64,000 nucleotides of DNA from an uncultured Parabacteroides sp. (GCA_949289155.1 CASEMX010000001.1:62001-126000), one strand, 5' to 3'; positions 36,587 through 48,900 are shown, counted from the stretch's first letter. The notes: generated by a model from the letters alone, not told the origin. Translations and numbers: made by a program.

Positions 36587-37115
36587 TTTCTCTCAATTCC
36601 TCATCCATATAACGTAGGCAATGCAATGCTTTCAACGCATTTAATAATTGTTGTCCCCAATATTCGCAGAAGTTTCGGTAGCAAAGGGCAATCGATTCCC
36701 GCATCACCACTTCATTTCCTTCACGGAACAGGGCGACGAAGTTTCCTACATCTTGATAAACATCCGCTAAATTCTCTGAAATAAAAGCGGCAATCGGGGT
36801 TTCGCTATATTGCATGTCCGGGTGGAACGTATCCAAATAGCTGTCTTTCTCTTCTAAAAGTCCAGCAATTCCTTTCCGTACCGATTCGTACATATCTTCT
36901 GTGACATGCAACTCCGGTTCATAAATTTCATCCGGCTCTACTCTGGGTAATAAAGCCGCCTTTAAGTAAAGCAAAGGCAATATTTTTGTCGATTTATCCA
37001 CAAATTCGTACAGTTCCAGCTCTGCCGCCCGTTCGACAAACGAGCAGTATTCCAAGGCAACCGTAACGAATTCTAATGTATTCCGTGCATAAACCGGGTT
37101 CTCTTCTTTCTTCAT
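36573..37115 (-). CDS. DUF5063 family protein
   Basis: A 180-residue helical protein of the Bacteroidota DUF5063 family, recognised by the opening VYARNTLEFVTVALEYCSFVE, the KILPLLYLKAALLP segment near 45-58 and the C-terminal YRNFCEYWGQQLLNALKALH near 144-163. The function is not known. It is the first gene of the operon and overlaps the exonuclease gene by 14 nt. A TACTTTTG box lies upstream. Confidence 0.83.
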   Translation of the reverse strand: MKKEENPVYARNTLEFVTVALEYCSFVERAAELELYEFVDKSTKILPLLYLKAALLPRVEPDEIYEPELHVTEDMYESVRKGIAGLLEEKDSYLDTFHPDMQYSETPIAAFISENLADVYQDVGNFVALFREGNEVVMRESIALCYRNFCEYWGQQLLNALKALHCLRYMDEELRENDDR

Positions 37116-37169
37116 TCTTTTTCCTCTATCAACTCATGAATGCAAAAATCAGTCTGCTGATTTTATCTG

Positions 37170-37177
37170 CAAAAGTA
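37170..37177 (-). promoter_or_regulatory. Promoter -7 box of the DUF5063 operon
   Basis: TACTTTTG on the minus strand, 54 bp before the ATG at 37115. Confidence 0.6.
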
Positions 37178-37260
37178 GTATAAATACGCTACTTTCCCAA
37201 ACCCAAACGGCAGGAGACACCTTTTTTCTGAAAAAGAGGAGCAGGGGATAGGAACAAATA

Positions 37261-37300
37261 AGCATCCGGTCCTGCTCGTTATCCGAGAGGAACGGATGCT
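37261..37300 (-). terminator. Terminator of the MBL-fold gene
   Basis: Stem AGCATCCG (37261-37268) with CGGATGCT (37293-37300), extendable by GTCC/GGAA pairing; on the minus strand it is followed by TATTTGTT. It lies 33 bp after the stop of the MBL-fold gene. Confidence 0.7.
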
Positions 37301-37333
37301 TTCTGGATTGTTTGGAGCAGTTTCGCCTTTCTC

Positions 37334-38161
37334 TTATTTATACAATGCGTTTGCCAAATCAGTCAGCCCTTCGGCTCCGGGCAAATCCGGATAGGTCCGC
37401 TTCATTGCTTCGACGAATGCCGTTGCATTTGCATTTTCTGCCAATAGCCGTTTCATTGTTTCCAGATAATCGATTTTGAATCGTACGTCATCGGCTTTAG
37501 CAGCTCCGCCATGTCCGCCGATAAACAGTTCCGCGCCCGATTGCAATGCCCGTTCAGCTTCTGCTATCTCAGCATCGATGGCTGCGGGTGAAGAGATTTG
37601 CAAATGGCTCGTATGGGCCTTTGCCGGAGTCCAATGGGTGTAATAGATTTTCCCGCCAATCAGGATACTGGCTCCGGGAAAATCGGTAGCCGCCCCATGC
37701 CGGAACTCAAAAGGCACGCCGGCATAGATTTGTGTCGAACCAAATTTCACTTCTGTGGCTTTTCCGGTCGGAAGTTCTGTCATTGCATCGCCGAATGTCT
37801 GCGAGAAATGTTGCATCATGCCGCCATAGATAGCGCCTTTCGTGAATTCCGGCATTCCTTCTGCCATAATTACGTCATGATTTCCGGTTCCGCCTACATG
37901 ATAGTTCGTAATCCGTTGCTCAACCGGTTTGTTCAATTTAGAAAGATACTCGTCGAATTCTGCCACATTCTCTTTGAAAAGCGGTTGTTCCATCGTAACC
38001 AGTGCGTTATTTCCTTCGATGATGTAGCTCGCGTCCGCCATTACATCGTTCGTGTAATAGACATGCAATTTGAAATTGCCGAATTCCTTTACTTCAAAAC
38101 GTCCTTGTGCCATAACTGTAATTGTTAAAAGATTAAACAAAATAAATAATACCTTCTTCAT
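37334..38161 (-). CDS. Exported MBL-fold-like protein lacking the usual zinc motif
   Basis: A 275-residue protein with a signal peptide (about 1-19, ending AQG). Its overall order resembles metallo-beta-lactamase-fold proteins: an early strand pair, a segment YHVGGTGNHDVIMAEG in the place of the metal motif, YYTHWTPAKAHTSH near 174-187 and FIGGHGG near 214-220. The canonical HxHxDH signature is absent (YHVGGTGNH instead), so metal binding is uncertain. It is transcribed divergently from an HxlR regulator with a 240-bp shared region that contains a possible operator, so it is the likely regulatory target. The substrate is unknown. Confidence 0.72.
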   Translation of the reverse strand: MKKVLFILFNLLTITVMAQGRFEVKEFGNFKLHVYYTNDVMADASYIIEGNNALVTMEQPLFKENVAEFDEYLSKLNKPVEQRITNYHVGGTGNHDVIMAEGMPEFTKGAIYGGMMQHFSQTFGDAMTELPTGKATEVKFGSTQIYAGVPFEFRHGAATDFPGASILIGGKIYYTHWTPAKAHTSHLQISSPAAIDAEIAEAERALQSGAELFIGGHGGAAKADDVRFKIDYLETMKRLLAENANATAFVEAMKRTYPDLPGAEGLTDLANALYK

Positions 38162-38222
38162 ATTCGTAAATATTTGATGTTAAACATTAGTTTCAAAAAG
38201 TTTCTTTGTTCTTTTTACACCG

Positions 38223-38253
38223 CAAAAGTATATTCGTTATTTTTTATCTGCAA
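38223..38253 (-). promoter_or_regulatory. Promoter of the MBL-fold gene
   Basis: Minus-strand TACTTTTG (38223-38230) with TTG at 38251-38253 as -33, a 20-bp spacer. Confidence 0.6.
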
Positions 38254-38276
38254 GAAGGCACGGATAGGTCAGTTGA

Positions 38277-38290
38277 TTACCCGTAGGTAA
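38277..38290. promoter_or_regulatory. Possible HxlR operator
   Basis: TTACC-CGTA-GGTAA, a 14-bp inverted repeat with five-base arms. It lies between the two divergent promoters, just upstream of the -33 element of the MBL-fold gene, where a dimeric winged-helix regulator would act. Confidence 0.45.
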
Positions 38291-38343
38291 CCTTTGTTGG
38301 ATATGAAAGGTTTGCGGGATGCATTTTTTTGAAATTTTTTTTC

Positions 38344-38374
38344 TTGCGCTTGAAAAGCTTTTTACTTACTTTTG
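38344..38374 (+). promoter_or_regulatory. Promoter of the HxlR regulator gene
   Basis: TTG at 38344-38346 and TACTTTTG at 38367-38374, 20-bp spacer, 26 bp upstream of the ATG. Confidence 0.55.
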
Positions 38375-38400
38375 TGGAGTAATTTGAAAAATAGTGGAAT

Positions 38401-38778
38401 ATGAACAGACAAATGATTGAAGATACGTTATATCCTACCTGTCCGATTCGGAATATCTTGGCGCGAATCAGCGACAAATGGTCGTTATTGGTCCTTTATA
38501 CCCTTGATAAAACGGACAAAGAGACCATTCGTTTCAAAGAGTTGCAGCGTGAAATACCGGATATATCTCAGAAGATGCTGACCGTGACGCTCCGGACGTT
38601 GGAAGAGGATGGGTATGTGACGCGAAAGGTCTATCCTGAAGTGCCACCCCGTGTGGAATACAGACTGACAGCCCGGGCGCATTCCCTGTTGCCTTGCATC
38701 GATACGCTGATTCAATGGGCTTTGGAAAATAAAGATGCGATTATGAAAGACCGTAAACGGGCAGTTTTGCCGGCCTGA
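38401..38778 (+). CDS. HxlR-family winged-helix transcriptional regulator
   Basis: A 125-residue dimeric DNA-binding protein. The family opening with Cys (YPTCPIRNILARISDKWSLLVLYTL, about 11-35), the RFKELQREIPDISQKMLTVTLRTLEEDGYVTR recognition region (about 43-74) and PPRVEYRLT wing are all present. The single Cys near residue 14 is the position used by redox-sensing HxlR members, so a response to reactive electrophiles or oxidants is possible. It is divergent from the MBL-fold gene and probably controls both. Confidence 0.92.
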   Translation: MNRQMIEDTLYPTCPIRNILARISDKWSLLVLYTLDKTDKETIRFKELQREIPDISQKMLTVTLRTLEEDGYVTRKVYPEVPPRVEYRLTARAHSLLPCIDTLIQWALENKDAIMKDRKRAVLPA

Positions 38779-38813
38779 AGAGGGTTGTGTAGGAGATGCT
38801 TCGACTCCACTTC

Positions 38814-39034
38814 GCTCCGTTTTTTACCATTTTTCTCCGAAGAAAATCTGCCAACACGTGTTGGCAGCATTTCCGGAAGCTCGGGAGACCCCCCAACACG
38901 TGTTGGCAGCATTTCCGGAGGCTCGGGAGACCTCCCAACACGTGTTGGCAGCACTTTCGGAAGCTCGGGAGACCTCCCAACACGTGTTGGCAACACTTCC
39001 GGAGGCTCGGGAGACCGGCAACACGTGTTGGCAG
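38814..39034. repeat. 42-bp tandem array with a perfect 14-bp palindrome and a conserved leader
   Basis: A 37-bp leader (38814-38850) is followed by units starting at 38851, 38893, 38935 and 38977 and a partial fifth at about 39018. Each begins with the palindrome CCAACACGTGTTGG and continues with a CGGAAGCTCGGGAGACC-type tail. Steps are 42, 42, 42 and 41 bp, with no spacers. The same leader and two of the units recur at 62341-62505. The bases just before the leader (38791-38813) resemble one arm of the inverted repeat at 48901-49020. It occupies the 380-bp gap between hxlR and the ABC-F gene. Confidence 0.95.
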
Positions 39035-39112
39035 CTGAACCGGGAAACGTTCGATTCTGTACGACGCTTCCTGATTTTCATTCGAAGTGCTTAAAATTCG
39101 TAGGTTTTTGTG

Positions 39113-39120
39113 TACCTTTG
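39113..39120 (+). promoter_or_regulatory. Promoter -7 box for the ABC-F/sulfatase pair
   Basis: TACCTTTG, 38 bp before the ATG at 39159. That ATG is preferred over an in-frame TTG at 39153. Confidence 0.55.
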
Positions 39121-39128
39121 CCGCCTGA

Positions 39129-42620
<3,492 letters not shown>

Positions 42621-42622
<2 letters not shown>

Positions 42623-42663
42623 CAATGGGCAAACAGCCTGTTGTCGGTTCTTTTCTTATTCTT
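42621..42663 (+). terminator. Terminator after the sulfatase gene
   Basis: Ten-pair stem GACAATGGGC (42621-42630) with GCCTGTTGTC (42636-42645), two of the pairs G-U, loop AAACA, followed by a T-rich tract. The rest of the gap to 42890 is A/T-rich and shows no repeat or gene that I can support. Confidence 0.65.
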
Positions 42664-42890
42664 GATAAGTTAACTGATATCCAATCCCTTTCAAATTCTC
42701 TATTTTCAAATAAGTATCTTTATTTTCTTTATCTATGAACCTATTATAGATTATATCTTCATAAAAAAGATGAATTTATTTCAAGGTAAAGAATGAGTAA
42801 TAATTTCGGAATATCCCGGTTGCTCTCTTGTCATTCTTTCATGAAGTTGATTTTTTTTTTGCCATATTGTAAAAAAAATATCGAAAAAAA

Positions 42891-42921
42891 TTGCAGATTA
42901 CTATTAAGGTATTTATTTTTG
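42891..42921 (+). promoter_or_regulatory. Promoter of the tandem outer-membrane receptor pair
   Basis: TTG at 42891-42893 and TATTTTTG at 42914-42921 with a 20-bp spacer. It predicts a leader of about 90 nt before the ATG at 43017. Confidence 0.6.
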
Positions 42922-43016
42922 CATCTGAAAACATTTGTGTTTATAAAAGTAAAACCAAAAGATATGTTGGGATTTGCTTGAAAGAGCATAAATAATCATT
43001 TTAAATCAAGAAACAA

Positions 43017-45326
43017 ATGAAAAGCGCGAATAGGATTTGGTTGGCTTTGTGCTTATGCTTGTTGAATGTGATGAGCGGCATGGCGCAATTGGCTATCTCA
43101 GGGCAGTGTGTGGATGAGAAGGAACAGCCGCTTGCGGGGGTTAACGTGGTCGTATTTGCAGCAACGGATACTACGCACGTCTTAAAGGGTGCGGTGAGCA
43201 ATGCTGAGGGGCGTTTTTCCTGTGATAATCTGTCTGCCGGAGATTATGTCTTGCGCTTTTCTATGGTCGGCTTCCAAACACTGTATGCCGAGCAGTCGCT
43301 TCAGAAAGATATTGATGCGCGTTTTGTTTTAAGGGAGGATTCGGAAATTATAGACGAAGTGGTGATTACGGCTACGATGCTGAAGAGTTTCGGAAACCGG
43401 GATGAGATATTTTTGCGGAAAGAAAATATGGAAGTCGGCAACAACGCATTGGATGCTATATCCAGTTTGCCTCAATTTTCTTCAGGCGGGTTGAGCAACG
43501 AGTTGACGACCATTGACCAAAAGAGCGTCCTTATCGTTATTGATGGGAAACGGGCCTCGTCATTGGATTTGCAAACCATGCAGGCTGAGGACATCAAAAA
43601 GTTGAACTATTACAGCGAACCGCCGGCACGGTACGCGAATGAGAATATCAGTGCCGTATTGGAAGTGATTACCAAACGGCCGAAAGAAAGAATGCTTACT
43701 GCCTATATTGATACAAGAAATGGGGTTACGACCGGATACGGGACCAATGTCATCAACCTCGGCTATACCGATTCGCTCAATCAGTTCTCTGCCTATTACT
43801 TGATAGATTATCGTGCATTGAACGATAACCGGATGAACAATAAATACCAATATGCCGATTACACGAACGATTACGTAGGTAAACCGGGCAGTTATAAAGG
43901 CCAGTACCATACCGCCCGCCTGACTTACCAACGTTATCAGGGCAGCAACCTGTTTAATGCCCGATTTACCTATCGGAAGAGTCCCGGACACGAGAAGTAT
44001 GAACAAGATGCGATAAGCCGGAATGCGGACGAGCAGATAACGGGCCTTAACAGCCGGAATCTGGAGAGCGATTACAATTCATGGTCGCTTGATTTATACT
44101 ATTCCAAAAACTTCACCGATACCCGTTCGTTAAGCGTCAATGCGGTAAATACCTATTACACGTCTGAGTCGGATAATACCTTGTCGCGCGTGATGGAGGG
44201 ACGCCCCGAATGGAATTATGCCTACGAGAACCTTTTCAAAAACAAATCCTATTCCCTGATTGCGGAGGCTTTATATAGCGATAAGTTATGGAATGGCGAT
44301 TGGTACGTGGGCGCGAATTTCCGATACAAAAACTTGAACCAGCTGTTTAATGGAACCAGCGAATCGGATTTGAATTATAACCGGAGCTATTTCTACACCG
44401 AATATGCAAACCAATGGAAGAAGCTCAGCTATTCCATCGATTTGGGTGCGGAGAATGTGAATTACCATACGGTCAGCGGGGATAGCTATCATTTCTGGGT
44501 ATTCCGTCCGGCCCTGTCGTTGAATTATGGATTCAGCAAATTATTTTCTGCTCGTTTGCAGAGTTCGGTCAATTCCCAAATTCCGGATATCGGCTATTTG
44601 ACGAACAATATCGTCAGCATAGATGAGAACTATTATACAATGGGAAATGCAGACCTGAAGCCTTTCTATTACTACAATACGAATCTTTCGTTCCAATTCG
44701 TCTCTGCCGATAATAAATGGTATATTTCTCCTTCGGCATTTTATCGGCACGATGTACGTCCCTATATGCCGGTTTTATATGCAGACGGTACAAATATCAT
44801 ACAGCAGAATGTCTCATTAGACCATTCCGATTCGTTCGGCGCATCGATTGTCGGAAGCTGGAATCCGGTGAAATGGTTTACCATTCAGCCCTATTATATG
44901 TTCTTTCAAAACCGTTATCAAACGCCGTCGCAAGAAGTCCGGAACGATACGCACCAATTCGGAATAAACGCATTGTTTGTCATAAATAAAGTACAGGTCA
45001 ATGCCTTCTTCAATATTCCTTATACGACAGTGAATGGCGACTTGTTTACCGAAAACGGAAGGAACTGTTTCGTCTCCGCTTTATGGAAACATAAAGATTT
45101 CTCCGTAGGCGCAGAATGGATGTATTATGCACATCCTACTCGGACTTACGCAAACATACCGAATTTCCAATATGAGGAAGAAACCGTTTGGAATAATTTC
45201 AAGTACCTGTGTACACTGAGCTTTACCTACTATTTCTCTACCGGAAAGGCAAGACAACACAAAGGAACCCAACTGACAAACAGTGATTCCGACTCCGGAT
45301 TGATTCGGGAGAATACAGCGAAATAA
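43017..45326 (+). CDS. Outer-membrane beta-barrel protein with regulatory-like domain, first of a tandem pair
   Basis: A 769-residue TonB-receptor-like protein. The signal peptide is about 1-23 (ends GMAQ). A carboxypeptidase-regulatory-like domain (about 24-105, ISGQCVDEKEQPLAGVNVVV) leads to a reduced plug (about 120-215, with ALDAISSLPQFSSGGLSNELTTID split across 142-165 and SVLIVIDGKRAS). The barrel follows and the chain ends in a hydrophilic tail (KARQHKGTQLTNSDSDSGL). It belongs to the 'outer membrane beta-barrel family' of receptor-like proteins in which TonB coupling is not certain. It is 24 bp upstream of a second gene of the same class and length. Confidence 0.87.
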   Translation: MKSANRIWLALCLCLLNVMSGMAQLAISGQCVDEKEQPLAGVNVVVFAATDTTHVLKGAVSNAEGRFSCDNLSAGDYVLRFSMVGFQTLYAEQSLQKDIDARFVLREDSEIIDEVVITATMLKSFGNRDEIFLRKENMEVGNNALDAISSLPQFSSGGLSNELTTIDQKSVLIVIDGKRASSLDLQTMQAEDIKKLNYYSEPPARYANENISAVLEVITKRPKERMLTAYIDTRNGVTTGYGTNVINLGYTDSLNQFSAYYLIDYRALNDNRMNNKYQYADYTNDYVGKPGSYKGQYHTARLTYQRYQGSNLFNARFTYRKSPGHEKYEQDAISRNADEQITGLNSRNLESDYNSWSLDLYYSKNFTDTRSLSVNAVNTYYTSESDNTLSRVMEGRPEWNYAYENLFKNKSYSLIAEALYSDKLWNGDWYVGANFRYKNLNQLFNGTSESDLNYNRSYFYTEYANQWKKLSYSIDLGAENVNYHTVSGDSYHFWVFRPALSLNYGFSKLFSARLQSSVNSQIPDIGYLTNNIVSIDENYYTMGNADLKPFYYYNTNLSFQFVSADNKWYISPSAFYRHDVRPYMPVLYADGTNIIQQNVSLDHSDSFGASIVGSWNPVKWFTIQPYYMFFQNRYQTPSQEVRNDTHQFGINALFVINKVQVNAFFNIPYTTVNGDLFTENGRNCFVSALWKHKDFSVGAEWMYYAHPTRTYANIPNFQYEEETVWNNFKYLCTLSFTYYFSTGKARQHKGTQLTNSDSDSGLIRENTAK

Positions 45327-45350
45327 AATAACTCCTAAACCAGAAATATT

Positions 45351-47660
45351 ATGAAACAGAATTATCTTAAACCGGTATTTATCGTGATGATGCTCTTGGG
45401 GGCATTCGTCGCGCAGGCCCAGTATAACTTGTCGGGCAAAGTGGTTGATGCGAAGGATGAGGCGTTGGCAGGAGCTACGGTGGTACTGATGTCTGCCGAT
45501 TCGTTGATGGGTGGTACGATTACCGATGCCAAAGGTGCGTTCGAGTTGAAGGGTTTGCCCGGTATGGATTATGTCTGTGTCATATCGATGATGGGTTTTA
45601 AAAATCATGAGCAAAACATTTCGTTAAACAAAAACACAAAGCTCGGCACAATCATCTTGCAGGAAGATGCGCAACAGCTGGAGACCTTGACGGTCGATGC
45701 CGACCGGCGCGACCGAATCATAGTGGGCGCGGGAATGTCTACTTTTATCTTATCCGAAAAGGCATTGGAGGCGGACAATGTATATGAAGCCTTCCGCGAA
45801 ATCCCTAAATTGCGTGTGGATGAAACCAACCGGAGCATCTCATTGGCTACCGGCGGAACGCCGATTATCCTTGTCAATGGCGTCAACCGTCCGGGCTATG
45901 TCAACAGCTTGGACCCGTCGCTGATTGAATCGGTGGAGGTCATCGAGAACCCTTCCGCCCGTTACCGCGGCGAGCAGAAAGTGCGTGCCATCGTAAATAT
46001 CAAAACGAAACGTTCGGAAAAATCCTACCTGAACGGAAATCTTTTCAGCAAACACAACGTGGAGGGCGTTTTCGGCGTTTCGGGTGGCTCGTTTGAAGTG
46101 GGTAACAGCAAAGCTTCCCTCTACCTGAACGCGCAGCATTTCTATTTCCATAATGATGACGGCGAGCAGACCAGCTATTCCAACTCCGGCAATCTGGTTC
46201 GCGATTGGGAGGGCAACTACCGTTACAAAAGCCAGTCCTTCTCCGTTAATGTAGGCGGCGACCTCGTGGCGTCCGACAACGACTATCTGGCATTTGCTAT
46301 ATCGTATATCAACAATCCGCAAAAGTATGGACAGCACGGGACGGGTACAATCTTCGAATCCGCATCGCCCGAACACTTCCCGTTGCTTATCGACCAATAT
46401 ACGCGCAACTCCTATTTCGACAATTCCTATAATCTTTACTATAAGCATGACTTTGCCGAGGACAATACCCTCGAAGTGACCGGCGCGTTCGGTCTCTACG
46501 GCTCCGGAGCCAAAGGGTCCGGCAGCGAACAGAGCGATATCTATGCCTACAACTCGTTAATCGATTTGAACAATAAGAAAAAATCGCTCAAACTGGAGCT
46601 GAATTACGATTTCGCCCCGTCCGACAAGGTGGCGCTGAGCTTCGGCGCAAATACCTACCTGCAGCATACGACGATTGATGACCGCGCCTCCGGTGCACTC
46701 CGTTTCCACGACAAAGAGGCTACGGAATACCTGTATGCCGCCATCCGCAACAAGCAGCAGTCTAAGTTTTCCTACATGTTCTCCTTGGGCTTGGACTTGG
46801 TGTTCGCCGACATCGCCGGCTACGGAAACAACTACATGAACTTTGTCCCCGCCGCCTCATTAGGCTATATGCTCAACGAGAAGTCCTCCTTCCAGCTGAG
46901 CTATTCGCGCAACCGCACCTCGCCCGATGCCGCTTATCTGAACCCTTACAATACCTCGACCGACAGCTTGCGGCAGAGCGTGGGCAACCCTTACTTGAGG
47001 CCCTATATCGACAATATCCTGCAATTCTCCTATACTTGGAACGGCAAAGGGATTTACCTCTCGCCCTTCATCACCTACGACTATTGCTCCGACCAGATAT
47101 CCACCATCGGGCATACGGTGGGGAACGTCTATACGCAGACCTACGGCAATCTCGACAAATTGCAGCAACTGCAAGTCGGAGCCAGCGTGCGCTTCAACCT
47201 TTCCCGCTTCGGAAATCTGAATCTGACCGCCTACTACCAGCGCGATTACATCGACGACATGCCCTTTAGCGGAAAAAGCTTGCAGGGCAATGCCTCACTC
47301 AACCTCTGGTACAAAAAGGTCTCGCTCTACGCATACGTTTGGTTAGTGGGGAATACCTACACGAGGACAACGAAGAGCTACAGCACGCCGGAATCGGAAC
47401 TGACCTTGACATGGAAGCTCCCCAAAGGCTGGGCGCTCAATGCCGGACTGCGTTACTTCGCGGCGGGCGACAACCATTATGAAGGATGGACCGAAGCGGA
47501 AGGCTATACGGCACACGTCAAGCAGAAGATGACCGACCGCTACATGATGCCGATAATCGGCATTTCGTACAATTTCAATAACAAGGTCAACAAGAAATGG
47601 CGCCAGCAACAGCGGTTGTATAATACCGACAAAGGGCTCGGAAATATCAAAGCGGAATAA
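45351..47660 (+). CDS. Outer-membrane beta-barrel protein with regulatory-like domain, second of a tandem pair
   Basis: Also 769 residues and of the same architecture as its upstream neighbour: signal peptide (about 1-23, ends AQAQ), regulatory-like domain (about 25-105, LSGKVVDAKDEALAGATVVL), plug-like part (about 115-220, with TPIILVNGVNRPGYVNSLDPS near 167-187 and VEVIENPSARYRGE) and barrel. The C-terminal tail is basic. Sequence identity to the first copy is low apart from the general layout, so this is an old duplication or a two-component receptor. From about 46.0 kb the codons become richer in G/C than those of the first copy. Confidence 0.87.
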   Translation: MKQNYLKPVFIVMMLLGAFVAQAQYNLSGKVVDAKDEALAGATVVLMSADSLMGGTITDAKGAFELKGLPGMDYVCVISMMGFKNHEQNISLNKNTKLGTIILQEDAQQLETLTVDADRRDRIIVGAGMSTFILSEKALEADNVYEAFREIPKLRVDETNRSISLATGGTPIILVNGVNRPGYVNSLDPSLIESVEVIENPSARYRGEQKVRAIVNIKTKRSEKSYLNGNLFSKHNVEGVFGVSGGSFEVGNSKASLYLNAQHFYFHNDDGEQTSYSNSGNLVRDWEGNYRYKSQSFSVNVGGDLVASDNDYLAFAISYINNPQKYGQHGTGTIFESASPEHFPLLIDQYTRNSYFDNSYNLYYKHDFAEDNTLEVTGAFGLYGSGAKGSGSEQSDIYAYNSLIDLNNKKKSLKLELNYDFAPSDKVALSFGANTYLQHTTIDDRASGALRFHDKEATEYLYAAIRNKQQSKFSYMFSLGLDLVFADIAGYGNNYMNFVPAASLGYMLNEKSSFQLSYSRNRTSPDAAYLNPYNTSTDSLRQSVGNPYLRPYIDNILQFSYTWNGKGIYLSPFITYDYCSDQISTIGHTVGNVYTQTYGNLDKLQQLQVGASVRFNLSRFGNLNLTAYYQRDYIDDMPFSGKSLQGNASLNLWYKKVSLYAYVWLVGNTYTRTTKSYSTPESELTLTWKLPKGWALNAGLRYFAAGDNHYEGWTEAEGYTAHVKQKMTDRYMMPIIGISYNFNNKVNKKWRQQQRLYNTDKGLGNIKAE

Positions 47661-47784
47661 AAAATGCCCCCAAAAAGCCTTTTTTCTCCGAAAATCCACC
47701 CCTTCCGCTATGTATTCCGAAGAAAAAACGTAGATTTGTAGTGCGTTGTAAGTATATTTTGCCTCGCCGCTCGTGCGCAGCAAG

Positions 47785-48050
47785 CCAAAATAGGGTTACA
47801 AAAGGCTCCTGCACGCGAGCGGCAAGCCAAAATAGGGTTACAAAAGGCTCCTGCACGCGAACGGCAAGCCAAAATAGGGTTACAAAAGGCTCCTGCACGT
47901 GAACGGCAAGCCAAAATAAGGTTGCAAAACGTTGCCGCGCACAAACGGCAGCCCAAAATAGGGTTACAAAAGGCTCCTGCGCGCGAACGGCAAGCCAAAA
48001 TAAGGTTGCAAAACGTTGCCTCGCGCAAACGGCAAGCCAAAGTAAGTATA
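47785..48050. repeat. Seven-unit tandem array with an exact 42-bp period
   Basis: CCAAAATAGGGTTACAAAAG or its variant CCAAAATAAGGTTGCAAAAC recurs at 47785, 47827, 47869, 47911, 47953, 47995 and 48037, every step 42 bp. The second part of each unit is CTCCTGCACGCGAACGGCAAG or a variant with GTTGCC. The two unit types are mixed along the array. It lies in the 448-bp gap upstream of the second DUF6261-like gene and ends about 60 bp before that gene. Confidence 0.95.
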
Positions 48051-48108
48051 TAATAGCCTGCTTCGGCAGAGAAAAAAGATATGTTTAACCTCTTAAAATA
48101 TAAAGCGT

Positions 48109-48894
48109 ATGAGAAATACACCGAAATTGAACATCATGAATTTGCAGAAATTCATCTTATCCCTGTACGTAGCCTTCCATCAGGCCATTCTCGCCTGCTT
48201 GGACAAAATCGCTTTCTACGAGAAATTCCTCATCCCCGAAGATGTGCTGAACCTCTACAAAGACCTTGTCGCGCAGCTGACCGACCGCAACAACCAGCAG
48301 CAGGCACGCCTCGGCACGGAGGAGCAATCCGAAGATGACGCCGAACGCGACCGACTCCTGTCGTTCCTCTTCTTCGCCATCCAGAACGGACTGCGCTCGA
48401 CGAAAGCCGCCGTCCTGAAGGCAGCCAAACAGCTCGAAATCGTCATCCGCGCCTATGCCGACATCCAGCGGCAGGCCTACGCTGCCGAGACAGCCAGCAT
48501 CCGCGGACTGATTGAAGACCTCGCCAAAGAGGAAAACGCGGAGGCGGTGACCACGCTGAACCTCCAGCCGATTATCGACGAACTGCAAACCGCCAACGAA
48601 GCCTTCGACGCGAAGTGGACCGCCACCGCCAGCGCAGCTGCTGCCAAATCGCGCCAGTTATCGACCGCCGAACTGCGCCGCCAGACGGACGACGTGTTCA
48701 ATGAGCTTTGCGAACGCATCTACGCTGCCGGATTCGTGGCGCCCGACGAAGATACCATCAAACTGGTGACCGACAAGATTAACGAAATCAACGGCATCAT
48801 CGACAGCTATAAGAAATCCTATAACCGCAGTGCCGGCCAGAAGAAAAAGGAGGAAGAGGAAGGCGGCGAAGGCGGCGACACCCCGACCGAGTAA
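48109..48894 (+). CDS. DUF6261-like helical protein, second copy
   Basis: A 261-residue, nearly all-helical protein that I place in the same family as the gene at 26679-27485: similar length, an opening with NLQKFILSLYVAFHQAIL, the R-x(6)-F-x-E-L and following A-x-F-V-A pattern near 190-210, and a charged low-complexity tail (KKKEEEEGGEGG). Codon use is strikingly G/C-rich compared with genes such as uvrA. A second in-frame ATG at 48136 (MNLQKF) would align better with the family start and may be the true one. No clear TAnnTTTG box is seen; the region upstream is a 42-bp array. Function unknown. Confidence 0.65.
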   Translation: MRNTPKLNIMNLQKFILSLYVAFHQAILACLDKIAFYEKFLIPEDVLNLYKDLVAQLTDRNNQQQARLGTEEQSEDDAERDRLLSFLFFAIQNGLRSTKAAVLKAAKQLEIVIRAYADIQRQAYAAETASIRGLIEDLAKEENAEAVTTLNLQPIIDELQTANEAFDAKWTATASAAAAKSRQLSTAELRRQTDDVFNELCERIYAAGFVAPDEDTIKLVTDKINEINGIIDSYKKSYNRSAGQKKKEEEEGGEGGDTPTE

Positions 48895-48900
48895 TCCTTT

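Noticed and set aside
38851-39034. CRISPR array.
   Set aside because: There are no unique spacers between repeats and no cas genes in the window; the whole unit is repeated.
42793-42981. 62-residue frame between the sulfatase and the first receptor gene.
   Set aside because: It runs across the receptor promoter at 42891-42921, is A/T-rich with a Lys/Phe/Leu-biased translation, and has no promoter box of its own.
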